Positions 30,900 to 42,353 of a stretch of 64,000 nt of DNA are shown piece by piece. The DNA comes from Clavelina lepadiformis. Its lineage: Eukaryota; Chordata; Ascidiacea; Aplousobranchia; Clavelinidae. How positions within the stretch are numbered: the stretch's first letter is position 1; each line of letters starts with the position of its first letter. The notes beneath the pieces are model-generated. The model worked only from the letters and a program-made list of their open reading frames with translations, was not told the origin of the DNA and ran no database searches. The translations under genes and the position numbers were made by a program. The stretch lies in contig NC_135246.1 of NCBI RefSeq assembly GCF_947623445.1, forward strand, positions 8,973,856 through 9,037,855. The letters are read 5' to 3'.

Positions 30900-33800
30900 A
30901 TGTCGTCGAAACCAGTAAGTAGAAGCTAACGCTAACTTCGCCAATAACAGAAACATTTGTCAATGTCTCAAGCCTTTTTATTGTTTATTATATTGTTAAG
31001 ATTTGTTATTTTGCTATAGTTTGTATGTTATGCTAGCAGTAGTGTTAATGCAGTGTTATGAGATTGCCAGCGTTTTACCAGTTACAGGTGTTGTAGCAAA
31101 GATATGTTCTTTGCCAAGTGATATACCTGATTATTTAAGAAAAAGCATCCAAATTCACTTCTGTACTTGTTTCGCTAAATTTTTGTTTTAAAGAAGGAAG
31201 GTCTTTTTTGTGATTGTTTACCAAAACTTTTTTTAAAAATATTTGTGATGAAACAATAAGAAAAGCAATCATAAGGCTATTTTATTCGATATTTTGTTGT
31301 TATATTTGCAACCCAATTATAAATAGAAGATACCGTAAAACCTCTATTTCACCGCCATGGCGTTCTATTTTTCAACTCTTGTTTAAAAGTGGCGTTCTAT
31401 TAGAGGTGACGTTCAATTAGAGGTTGGCGCTCTATTTTACTGCTGCTTATTGTAACGTGATACTGCATTGTTACTACCGGTATGTTGGTTGGTATCTTTT
31501 AAATGGCTGCTTTAACTGCTAGATTGTGAAAACTTAATCAATTGTATAATTATCAGTAGAGACCTGCTAATACAATTCCGCCGCTAAAAGTGGTGTTCTA
31601 TTAGAGGTGGCGTTCAATTAGAGGTGGCGGTGAAATAGAGGTTTTACGGTAAATAAACTATATACGAGTGTTTGAAAATTCACAAAACCGTTTTTAGACA
31701 AACCTTTTTCCTTAAATTATTCTATCTGTGGCACTTGTAAACATTCACCTTTATTAGGTTGCGCATTAATTGTATCGGCGAATGTGAAATTTATGTCGCT
31801 GTGAATATATGCGAATGAATTTCGTTGTTTAAAAATCTAAGAGCGTTATAATGAACTTTACCAAAGATCATCTTGCTGGCGGATTATACATATAGTTTCT
31901 AATAAACACATAAGCTCTTTAGGTTGTTGAATTAGGAAAATACAGCGGAAGATATGAGTGCACACATCAAAACCTGCTGGTGTAATATAGAAGCAGTAAA
32001 TTCAAGCAATAAAGCATTTTTGTCGCCGTTTCGGTAGAGTAAACTTTCTTCGTCAGTCTTCAAACATTTTTAGTGAATTTATTGGCACGAAGCAAAATTT
32101 ATATCTCAGCGATGTTTGAATTGCATTGTGCAAACGCTTAATGACGTATGATAAAAGAAAACCTGGGAGTATTTTGTGGAGATGAAATTTCGGAGTGTTC
32201 CTCAGAGGTCAGACCATATCATTAAAGAGCTAATTGGGTTCCACCTAAATCCGAAGAAAACAAAATTAACCAAATTAGGATTAAAACATATCGGCCTAAA
32301 TAATACATAATGTACATTAAAAAAGAAACAATTAAGCCTTATACATGTACAATGGAAATTTCTAATAACTTGTAAAAAAAAAATTATGAAGAATAATGTT
32401 ACAAATTACATTACACGTGAAATTACACCCTTTATTATCCACTGCTTTCGCCATGAGTTTATTGTTTACTTATTTAATTTGTTTAGCTATAATGGGACAT
32501 GAGAAAAAGTGGGGAGACCATTTGTCAAGACTTTATTGGCTTACTCCAGAAATAGAAAGTGAAACTTGACAAAACCAAAACGGTGTTGGCAGTCTTTCAC
32601 CCAACAAGAAACCGAAATGTCAGTTCGAAGCTAGTTAGCAACGAAAAGGCGGTCAAGTCCCTCTGTCTAGGACTCTAGGTTGATCCTAAATACCTTGCAT
32701 GGGGTAATCTTGTAAAGACCGCTCATGTGTCGTTCAGCTGCTGATACAATGAGTAAATAGGTAAAAAATTTACATCATCGGTCTGTAATGTTAAGACAAC
32801 TAACGGACTTACGCTGGAGCGCTGTAAAGGCTGCTACATTACGCATAGCAGTTTTAGTCCTAGTCTACTACATCACCGAGTACACACATCCATCAAATCG
32901 AATCTGTCGTAAACGGTGTCTTGCGATACTGTCACGAGAATATCTTTACGCACTTGTTTTAAGAAGCACTGCATTTTAATGTTATATAATCCAATTGTTA
33001 AGGCACTAGTTTGGGTTGTAGTTTGTTGTTGTGTAGTAATATTTTATCGTTGTAGCACTTGTGACCGTTATCGTTTTTATCGTTTTTAGGAAATTGTAGT
33101 TCTATATACACGTGCACGTTTTTCTTTGTTCCCTACAACTCTTCCCCGAAGCATGTCACGCTACCCGCGAATCCTTTTTCCTCGTTGATTGATGGTGGTG
33201 AATGGTACGATAGTTTGGTGACCAATAGTTGGTTCAGTTACGTTTTAACTTTGTAGTGAAAAGATGGTTGTTTTTACCTAAGAAAATGCAATTAAAAGTT
33301 AATGAGACAAAAGAGCTAATTGACTAGCTGTCAAGCGGGAAGTTTCATGATTCAGTTTCATGATTCAGTTTTTCATGATTCAGTTTCATGATCGGCGCCA
33401 ACTCCTATCCCGCCAAACTTTTGCTGCCAAGGATATCCTGATTATACGGCTGAACCGGCGTTGGATGTTTCTGCTTAGCTCTGTACAAATAGGGAGTGAC
33501 AAAATGTCTTTTGTGAGTGTGGTGTGAAGGAGCAGACTGCAGACCATTTCTCACGTTTCATTTTTCCTCACGGAATACATCATATGTGCGAATTTTGGGC
33601 GACAGCAAAACCCAGTGACTAATCGACTTCCGCCCTGACATTTAGTCCGGGACCCGGGTAGTTAATTAACATTAGGTTCACCCGATGACTAGGAGTTACA
33701 GATGAAAGTAATCTTGAACTATTAGGAATACTATATTAAAACACGGAAAACAGCAATTGGTTATACTTTCTTGTTAATATAAGTATACCCAAATATGGTA

Positions 33801-36800
33801 GTTTTACACCCCTGTAGCTTTACCCAAGAGTATACTTGTTTAAAAATATGATTTTCTAGCAAATGCCAGTTCAATGGAAACATATCATGATCAGCTACAA
33901 TTGGAAAGACTCGAAGAAGTTGGCACATAAGGTGAGTTGTGTCTGTTTTCAAAGTTTAAATATACCGTTTTTATTCGATCATATATATTAGCAGCGCCTT
34001 TTATAATTTTTATCATCATTTTTTGCGGTTTACATTGGGTTAATTTTTTTATCTGGCGTTTATTTTGTTGGCCACACTTTTTCGATAAACCTTGCTTTGT
34101 CTTTTTTCTTCTCTGTACCCCTTTTGTATCGTAGACGTCGTAGACTGCATATAGTATGGAAAAAGAGTATATTGCAGTAGCTTACTATACCGTATATGTT
34201 CCAGTAAAGCTTACTTTCCTATTCATTGAAATACATGTGGCTTACAACCGAGGCCTGCTTACAGTATAGAATAAAGTAAATACTGTATTTTTTATCATTT
34301 TTTTAGTCATCACTTTTTTTTAAGATCAGTGACATGTTATGTGATGCCGGGTACAATGTTTGGATAGACAAGGGTCAGATGAAAGGAGATATTTATGAGA
34401 AAATGGCTCAAGGTGTCGAGAACGCCCACGTGATTCTAATGTTCACGTCTTCTAATTACGAAAAGAGTGAGAATTGTAAAAGTGAGGCCACATATGCGAG
34501 GGACAAAAAGAAAAAAATTATTCCAATCCGTGTTCAAGATGGATATGAACCAAGAGGGAATATTGGTTAGCAAGGAAATTAAAAACTAAAAAACAACTTA
34601 CCAGCAATTATATTTGATAACCATCAAACTGTATTACCAAACTATTCTCTGGTGTATTTAAATTCCAGGTTTGTTGACGGCAGGGCTATTTTACCATGAC
34701 TTCAGCCAAGGAATATTTGATGACAATTTCGATAAACTTCTAAAAGAAATTGGTATAACTTTGATCGATTTATGCTTTGGCATTTCTCTATGTTTAATGT
34801 TTATTCTTTATTTTCTAAATTCTCTGTTTTTAATTTTTTTCGTAATGTTTATTATTTATATCATATACTGAAAACGATATTTTATTTCATTTATTGCACT
34901 ATATTTTCCAGGCTCCATTGATGGCATAGAAGTGACAAGAAAGACGGAAATAAAAAACACTTCTGCTGGTAGCTTTTTGATACTTAATTAACTCTAACAA
35001 CAACATATAACTTTCTTAAATTCATCACATTACCGGATACTCAGCTCGGGTAGAAATAAATATTTTTTCGAAGTTTCAAATCAGTGCATTCGTATTTTAA
35101 CTATATACTTTTACTTGAGAGGAAATTGAGAACTGAATGGGAATTTTACTTGAAAATTGACTGGGCATTGCAAGTGCAATACTTTTACGTGCATTTACAA
35201 GCCAATTTATTTGCATAAAAACCCCACAAAAGTAAAAATATTTACAAGGCTTGACTTGTATGCTATAGCCAATCATATCAGGCCATCAGTTCAACATCAC
35301 ATAAAGATGTGTCACAGAAATATCACATTTCTAACCATTAACAATATGACAGGACTTTTAAGTCACAAAGATACGTCAACAAGAAGACGTGTAAATTCGT
35401 AAAACTCTAAATGTACCACAAGCATTTTAAAAGTACTTTTCAAAACCAACTCTATAGTTTAAAACCCAGCAAACTACGTTTCAAAAGCTATCTGACATAT
35501 AACAATGCAAAACTATGTACAAATGTTTGAATGACATATCCTAGCTAAAGATAATACAACTTTCTTAATTATAAGCACAATTTGTAACTTAATACATCAG
35601 TACATCCACCACATTGCACTTCACGAAAGAGACACAGTGTGATGTGTCAATTAAAAAATCTAATTTCAACTGACATTGAAGGTTTATGCTTTTTGCATAT
35701 ACACTTTAGTCAACAGCCTGCTTCATTTTTACAAGAATCTGCTGATTGTTTCATTTACAGATCACTCTAATGAGATATTCGTGATTGGTGGATTGTTCTG
35801 TGAAAAAAGTGTTGTCAAGTACAACATCAGGACAAAGCAGTGGAGTGACATGCCGGTATGTCTCATGTCTGTAAATTTAAAGTGTTATTTATAACTTTTA
35901 AGGCACAAGTAAATGCCAAAGTAAGTTTGCCTCGACGCAAAATATAGAATGGTTATACGTAATTGGTACTGTATATCCAGAGATGTTTCATCTTAAAGTC
36001 CTTGCAGTGGCCGAAAAAATATGTTTTTGTCTCTCCCCATCAACTGTTAAAAACATAAGCGTTTTAAACCAAAAGGTAGCCTACTTCCCCCACATGAGAT
36101 ACGCAGACGTTATTTTCTGTGTGGGGAAGTGGCCGATTATAGCCTAGCTTGCAGGCGGTAGCCTCTGATAGTCTGATGTAAAATTCTTTTTAGAAAGATC
36201 AATTCCTGTAAAAGAAGTTGTATGAATTTAAAATTTAGTCACCACTCTTCAGAGTCTTTGATATTGAGGTTACCAGCAATTTCTTAAACTATAGCCATAG
36301 TGTGATGAGAAAATGTTTCTATACTTTTAACGCAACTTTTAAGTCAAACAAATTGATATGTACATATATCTGCATGGAACTTCATCAGGTTATACTTCAG
36401 CGAGGGAAAAATGTCAACTTCAGTTGCTGATTTCTTAGATAAAATAACGTGTCTTCTGGCAGAATACAATCATAGTTCGAAGATCTCCTTCTGCTGTGAA
36501 GTACAATCAACAAATTTTGTTGATGGGTGGTTGGGATGGTGTCACTGCCTTTAATTCAGTAGACGTGCTCTTGAACTTCAAAGATAAGACATCAAAGTGG
36601 GAAAGTGACTTGCCTTCAATGGGAGAAAAGCGGCAATCATTGGCATCAGCGTTATTGAACGGTAATCTAAGTCATAATAGAACGTTTTGATATGTTGTTA
36701 AAATGTGTCTCTCGCGATTTTTCCACAGGTTTTTTGGTTTGAGTTGTTTGTCAGTGGTTATTTTAGTTATTAGACCGAAAAAAACTTTGTACGACTTCAA

Positions 36801-39758
36801 CAAATCAATGATTATTTTTGATCGTAAATTATCATTCTACTAAATACGAGAACGATTTAGTTAGTTTAATCATTTTAAATATAAGTTCAAAACCTAAATT
36901 TAAATGAAGTCGCTTTAACGTCGATTATGGCATAGTGTTTTCTTTTTATTGTTTGCAAATCGCTGGGTGATATTTTTGCTTATTCATAAGAGGCAAGTTG
37001 TAAAATACGCTACATTGCCGAACTTAATTCTTTTCGGCTACGTCCTCAAACTCATGGCGAGATAATTTAATATTTAAACGAATATTTGTACCGAAAACCC
37101 ATGCATTCTTTTCAAAACTCGAAACCTTCGAGACTGTTTTTTACAACGGTCGGTTCAACAAAAATGTCACATAAAACGGTATAGAGCGATATTTTTGCCC
37201 AGTTTTACAAGTGCAACAATAACCAACTGGTGTGATTTTCGTAAAGACTATCGGTTATAGTAAAATTAGAGAAGCCTGTGCAAGTATACGGTACAGTAAC
37301 TCAATAATTATTGAGATTAATTATATTATAATTAGTTTCTTAATAAAATAAGCCAAAGCGAAGCATTGTTACAAAAAAGAATGAAGAAATTAATGCTTAT
37401 CGACAAGAGTTTTTGATTTGAATCTTTGTATAATTACCTTTAGCGTTATTTCTGCTTTAAAGTCTGTTCATTGTGTAATTGTATCTTTTCATGCTTTTAA
37501 TAAAAGAAGTCATATAATATCTAAATTTCTTGGCTACAAAGCAGCAAGATTAACGAACGCAAAGTTTTATGTTTTTATCATAGGGAATGTTTATTGTACT
37601 GGTGGGTGGAATGGCAAGCGCCTGTCATCTTGTGAGTGTTACAACTCTAGAGCGAGAAGATGGTTTGCAGTAAGCAACATGAATCAAACACGAAGCGAAC
37701 ATGCGTTGGTCAGTGCACGTGGTAAGTTCCAATTATGGTCAATTGCTCGTGGCCATTTTAAAGAACTTTGAATCTTTGAAATGATATTGTTATCATACTT
37801 GTAATAAAGTAAGACCTAGCTCCTAAATAAGTAAGGCCCAAGTGTTATGAGCCTAAACTAATGAAAAACTATTTTAAACCATATAATAGTAATTAACTAA
37901 ACCATCCTTGTCGTCATTAAGCAAGCTCTGACAAAACAAAGAAGCGTCATACTTGCCTGACGACATCATTATAGCCATTCACGGCAGCATGCTTTTGGGA
38001 GGGATAACCACATTTCCAATAATCTGATGTACATAATTAAAATTTTACAGTTTTGGCTAGTAGTATATGTTATTGCTAATAACTACTAACTTATTAGTTA
38101 ACGTTAACTTGTTAGGTACCTTACCTTCATAGCAATGATTTCCAATTGAAGCTATCGTAAATCGGTTGCTTTACAGCAGAAAAACATATAGACTGATGAC
38201 GAAATTTTTCATACAATTGCTGCAAACACGAATTAACAGAGGTTACTTTTTACCAAAAATTTCGTTGGTCGTTGTAGTTTTATGTTCCAATAAATCAAGA
38301 ATCCCAGTTACCGAAAAAGTGTAATGATAAGGAAATTAGAAGCTTCTTTGTGTATGAAAGTTTTGTTTATGTCGTGGTTAGTATTATGGAAAAATGCTTT
38401 CTAGAACACTATTGAAGAACGGAATAGGACACGGGAGAGAATATGCAATAGCTGTCACGTTCGTCTTGCAACTGACCCATTTAAATATTCGATGATTTGC
38501 TTTCAAGGTTTGCTTTTTGCACTTGGAGGATGGGACGATAATGCGAATGCAACAAACACAGCAGAATGTTATAGTGCATGTATAGGGAAGTGGCAATATA
38601 TTCCCCCGATGAATACCTGCAGAACCCAATTGACTGCCGTTGTATTAAACGATGAAATATATGTTATAGGTGAGGCTTGGTGCAAGTATAAGTTTCATTT
38701 AAACTTCACGTTTAAACAAATTTTTAACTTTATGATTTTAAATAAATTAAACCAGGAGGGTTTGGTCTTTCTTCTGTTGAAAAATACAACCTGGACAAAC
38801 AGACTTGGACTGATATTCCAGCCATGAAGGAAAAAAGATGCGGTGCATCAGCGTGTGTAGTTAATGGCCTTATATGGGTGTTTGGCGGGTGAGATATAGC
38901 ATAAACGTTTTGACAAGTTACACAAAATTTATTTACAGGTGTCACGCTCCAGCTACTTATAAAAAGTCCTCAGTGACTAATAATTACTGGAATAAGCTGT
39001 GCACACTGCAGTTTATTTAGTTGAAGAACTGCTGCAATTGATTAGTTTCAGTAAGGCCGATGAATTATTTTTGCACAATATAAATACGTGACATCATCAT
39101 ATGGTAGCCCACCCAACGTAAAAATAACTTTATTGTATATGGGCCAAGTAGCCACATGCAGTTAACTATTGTGTAAGCGAACTGTAATTTTTACTGTATG
39201 AAGAATATTCCTGCGATGCTAGAACCTTGTAGTGTCTTGGTGGAGCATCTGACAATTTTTAACCAGTGCCTCCTGTCTTCTTATGGAAAAATACACAGTC
39301 AACAATTGAGGTCCTCTTACACTTCTGCTCTGCCTGTGTTTTCATTTTCCTTTTGTTGTTATTGGGCAAGCTATAGTCTTTTCCCTTTATTGGCCTTGAA
39401 AGGCTTTTTAACCATTACAGCAGTAGCGAGTTTTAGTGCTTTTTTGGCTTTATTCATATTTTCACTTTATGGTCGGACGGCACTGATCGCTGTCAGGTCT
39501 GGACGGTAGTGCGTACACTAAGCATTTTTAATTGCCTGTAGTAATATTTTCCTTCATTTACATTGTCTGTAAATATAATTTGTGCTAATTTCATAAATTA
39601 GAAAAAATTATTTAATTTTGGATCACTAATCTGTTCAATAATCTTGTAATAGTGCTTTTGCCAAAACAATTGAAGTCTATGATCCGGTCGTCAACAGCTG
39701 GCAAGTGGAGAGCAAAATGGACAAAAAGCGATGGTTCCCTTGCGTCCTTGCTGTGTAA
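30900..39758 (+). CDS. TIR-Kelch fusion protein, 11 exons, complete
   Basis: Exons are 30900-30914, 33860-33931, 34325-34565, 34669-34752, 34912-34968, 35761-35855, 36463-36661, 37584-37721, 38508-38669, 38756-38888 and 39653-39758. They sum to 1302 bases (433 aa); all introns are GT-AG and all phases agree. Residues about 12-138 form a TIR domain: HIMISYNWKDSKKLAHK (box 1 region), GYNVWIDKGQMKGDIY, NAHVILMFTSSNY, SENCKSEATYA, KIIPIRVQDGYEP, and a closing DFSQ...LLKEIG helix. Glu83 in CKSEATYA aligns with the catalytic Glu of NAD-cleaving TIRs such as SARM1. After a short linker (139-156), six Kelch units run from 157 to 433, with Gly-Gly doublets at 166, 210, 261, 307, 355 and 398. The final DKKRWFPCVLAV strand could close the first blade. 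There is no BTB, BACK, death, LRR, signal peptide or membrane segment, so it is predicted cytosolic. The role is unknown: a propeller sensor driving a TIR enzyme or signalling module is plausible but inferred. The five-residue first exon is supported by phase and a good donor but is the least certain part. Confidence 0.9.
31331..31651. mobile_element. MITE with 26-base perfect inverted ends, inside TIR-Kelch intron 1
   Basis: It begins TACCGTAAAACCTCTATTTC and ends with its reverse complement; the inverted match extends over at least 26 bases. Inside each arm are further GGCGTTCTATT and GTTCAATTAGAGGT motifs. The terminal TA may be the target duplication. The element is 321 bases long with no coding capacity. 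Confidence 0.8.
33342..33391. repeat. short tandem repeat, CATGATTCAGTTT unit
   Basis: Three full copies and a partial fourth of a 13-base unit, with small length variation, lie within intron 1 of the TIR-Kelch gene. Confidence 0.85.
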
Positions 39759-41400
39759 AGATGCTATTTTGTTATCACTGTTGTGTATCGTTTTGCTGTC
39801 CAAACCTGGTCGTTTACAGAAACTTTCTAGACCAAGTATTTTATACAGCAATAACAAAAAACTTTTCTGCATTGTATTTGAAACTAACTTTCTGTTCTGA
39901 AATATCAACATTGTGGATGTTGCAAGAGTTAAACGAAACGTTTTCTACAACTACGGTTATTGGCTGTTTTATTTGAAACTTTTATTACGTATTTTTATGA
40001 GTATTTGCAGTTGTTTATGATGACTTTGTTACCATTTTTAGTCCTGTTTCATATAAAATACTTCTATTGACAATTTTATTGCTTGACTTTATGGGTATTT
40101 GTAATTTCTTGCCCAGAATTTATCACCAGTGGATTGCAAGACTATTGTTTGTTAGTAGCCTGACTTGGAACGTCGCAACCTGGTTGGAGCAAAGGTTTTT
40201 GACAAATTTTGTCGTTGTGATGCCGACGAGCGACAGAATTAGTTTAACACAAGAGACAGAATGTGGAATTCTTAAGTTACATATCATGTCACTAGATGAC
40301 GGTATTTATTTTGACTGCGGTCTGCAATGCCTGGTTTTATTGTAAGTCGCTGCCGGCATGCCCGAGTTGCCTATACATGGCGCAAAAAGCGACAGAAAAA
40401 ACTGCGAAATTGCCCCAAAATCCAACAGAATAAATTTCGAGGAATTTGGTCAGGTGTAATGTTTGTTGAGCGAGCGAGCCTTTTATTGTGAGGCCAGCGC
40501 TCGAACCACTCGGCTATCAAACCGACCAAAAAGAGTAGTCGTCTTTTCGACAAGGAAGCCCACAGACAGCTCTTGATGCCAAGTTATGTCTGTGCTTTGG
40601 CGCACGTTTTCCGCCAATAAAATAAATTCAAGTTAACCTCAGTCCTAGACCAGCTCAATGACATTTATCAGCGCAATGTCTTTTCGTTGAGTTATGTACA
40701 GGCACTTGACACGGGTCATGTAAAAACATTCATAACCTATATTGTCACAAAGCTTGCAAAAGGACAACATGATATCTTTCTAAATACCTAATCGAATAGT
40801 AGCCTATATACAAATAACACCGGTCTACAAAAACAAAAAAAATTTTTGTTGCATGAACTTTGATGATTGATTTAGGCTAATTTTTGGTTGCTGAATCCAA
40901 TTCTGAGCTCAGAATTGCTCTATCACGTCAGGTTTTTTCGCTGCGCATTTTCCCCAATTTCATAAATTGATCAAATTTTGACTTTCGTTAGTGACAGTAC
41001 GGTGAACGTATAACAGCAACAAATCAAATATTGTTATTGAAATCACCTATGATGAAACCTCGGCTGGAAGTTTTGTTGTAGCACAGAATGACAGGGTTTT
41101 CAGTAAACTTTAATCTAGTGGTTTTCAATCTTTCTTCAATCACGGACCTCTTTTCGAATTTCGAAAATATATGTGGACGCATTCATTTTTTCTTTCGTAT
41201 CTCATTACTTAGTTACCATCTTTATACATCGCGCTTGGTTTATACATCACGTTTGGTAGCTCATTACTGAGTTACCGTCTTTATCTGTATGCATCCGCCC
41301 TGGAGACTTAAAAGGCCAATGCTTTTTGTGACAGCACCCTGCTCTTTAGTAAAACGTAAACATTGTCAACAATAAACATAACATTGTTCGTATAATGTAA
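39759..41400. other. intergenic after TIR-Kelch
   Basis: It holds the TIR-Kelch 3' flank and a tRNA-like SINE head (40455-40530, minus). An AATAAA lies at 40616-40621 but is far from the stop. Open frames here show no domain pattern. Confidence 0.45.
40455..40530 (-). repeat. tRNA-related SINE head, copy 1
   Basis: On the minus strand it reads GCCGAGTGGTTCGAGCGCTG, a string shared exactly with 60535-60554 on the plus strand. It resembles the D-arm and A-box region of class II (Leu/Ser-type) tRNAs. The sequence after it does not form a good anticodon and T arm, so I call it a tRNA-derived repeat and not a gene. Confidence 0.6.
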
Positions 41401-41401
41401 A

Positions 41402-42353
41402 AGAAAATTGAGAGCTCAAAACGAAGCCTGAAGTGCGTGTTACTTCACAATGGAAATAAATATGTATCGATTCCAGTAGGACATTCTGTGACACTCAAAG
41501 AGACGTATGAAAACATTAAGGATGTGCTGGAAACACTTAAGTACAGTGATCATGCCTGGGCATTATGTGTAGACATAACAATAATGAACCTTCTGTTAGG
41601 ACAGCAAGGTGGTTACACCAAATACCCTTGTTTTCTCTGCTACTGGGATAGCAGAGCCATAGATGAGCATTGGATAAAAGATAAGTAGCCAGAAAGGAGC
41701 AGTTTAACACCTGGAGAGAAAAATATCATTCATAACCCGTTAGGAGATACCAAAAAGATCATCCTGCTGCTACTTCTAATCAAACTTGGGGCAATGAAAT
41801 GGTATGCTAAGGTTCTTGATCACAATGCTTTGGAGTTAAGGTTCTTGATCACAATGGAGATTGCTTTAAGTACATCTGCTAAGCCTTCCCAAGTCTCAGT
41901 GAAGAAAAGAAAGAAAAAGGCTGGAGTTTTTAGTGGCCCACAAATAAGGAAGCTGCTCAGAGATCCAAACTTTGCAGCATCAATAAACAGAGTTGAAGCA
42001 AGGGCTTGGAATGATTTTCTTTAGTTGTTAGTAACTCCTTTGGCAACAGAAAAGCAGAGAACTATCCAGACCTCTTAAAAAAAATGTTATCCAGTATGCA
42101 AGAGAAGATATGCAATATGAGCATAAAGCTACATTTTCTGAAAAATCATTTAGATTACTTTTCTGAAAACCTTGGGGACTTCAGTGAAGAACAAGGTGAG
42201 CGCTTTCACCAAGATATTAGAGTTATGGAAGAGCGCTACCAGGGCCGATGGGACTGCCACATGATGGCAGTTTACTGCTGGAACTTGAAGAGAGAAAATT
42301 ACACCACTACCCATAAACGAAAGCCATTAAAACGAAAATTTTCGAGCTCTTAA
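41402..42353 (+). pseudogene. transposon-derived protein fragment, disrupted
   Basis: An intronless stretch encodes KRSLKCVLLHNGNKY, PVGHSVTLKETYENIK, a GGYTKYPCFLCYWDSRA block with a C-x2-C motif, HNPLGDTKKIILL, FSGPQIRKLL, and finally MSIKLHFLKNHLDYF and GERFHQDIRVMEERYQGRWD. From memory this is a protein that occurs in many near-identical intronless copies in invertebrate genomes and behaves like part of a transposable element. I cannot assign the superfamily. The copy is dead: a TAG at 41686-41688 replaces an expected Trp codon, and the likeness jumps frame near 42025. The N-terminal part is missing. Confidence 0.7.

Noticed and set aside
39198..39509. 103-aa hydrophobic open frame within the last TIR-Kelch intron
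   Set aside because: It looks like a small membrane protein only because of T-rich intron sequence; no conserved motif.
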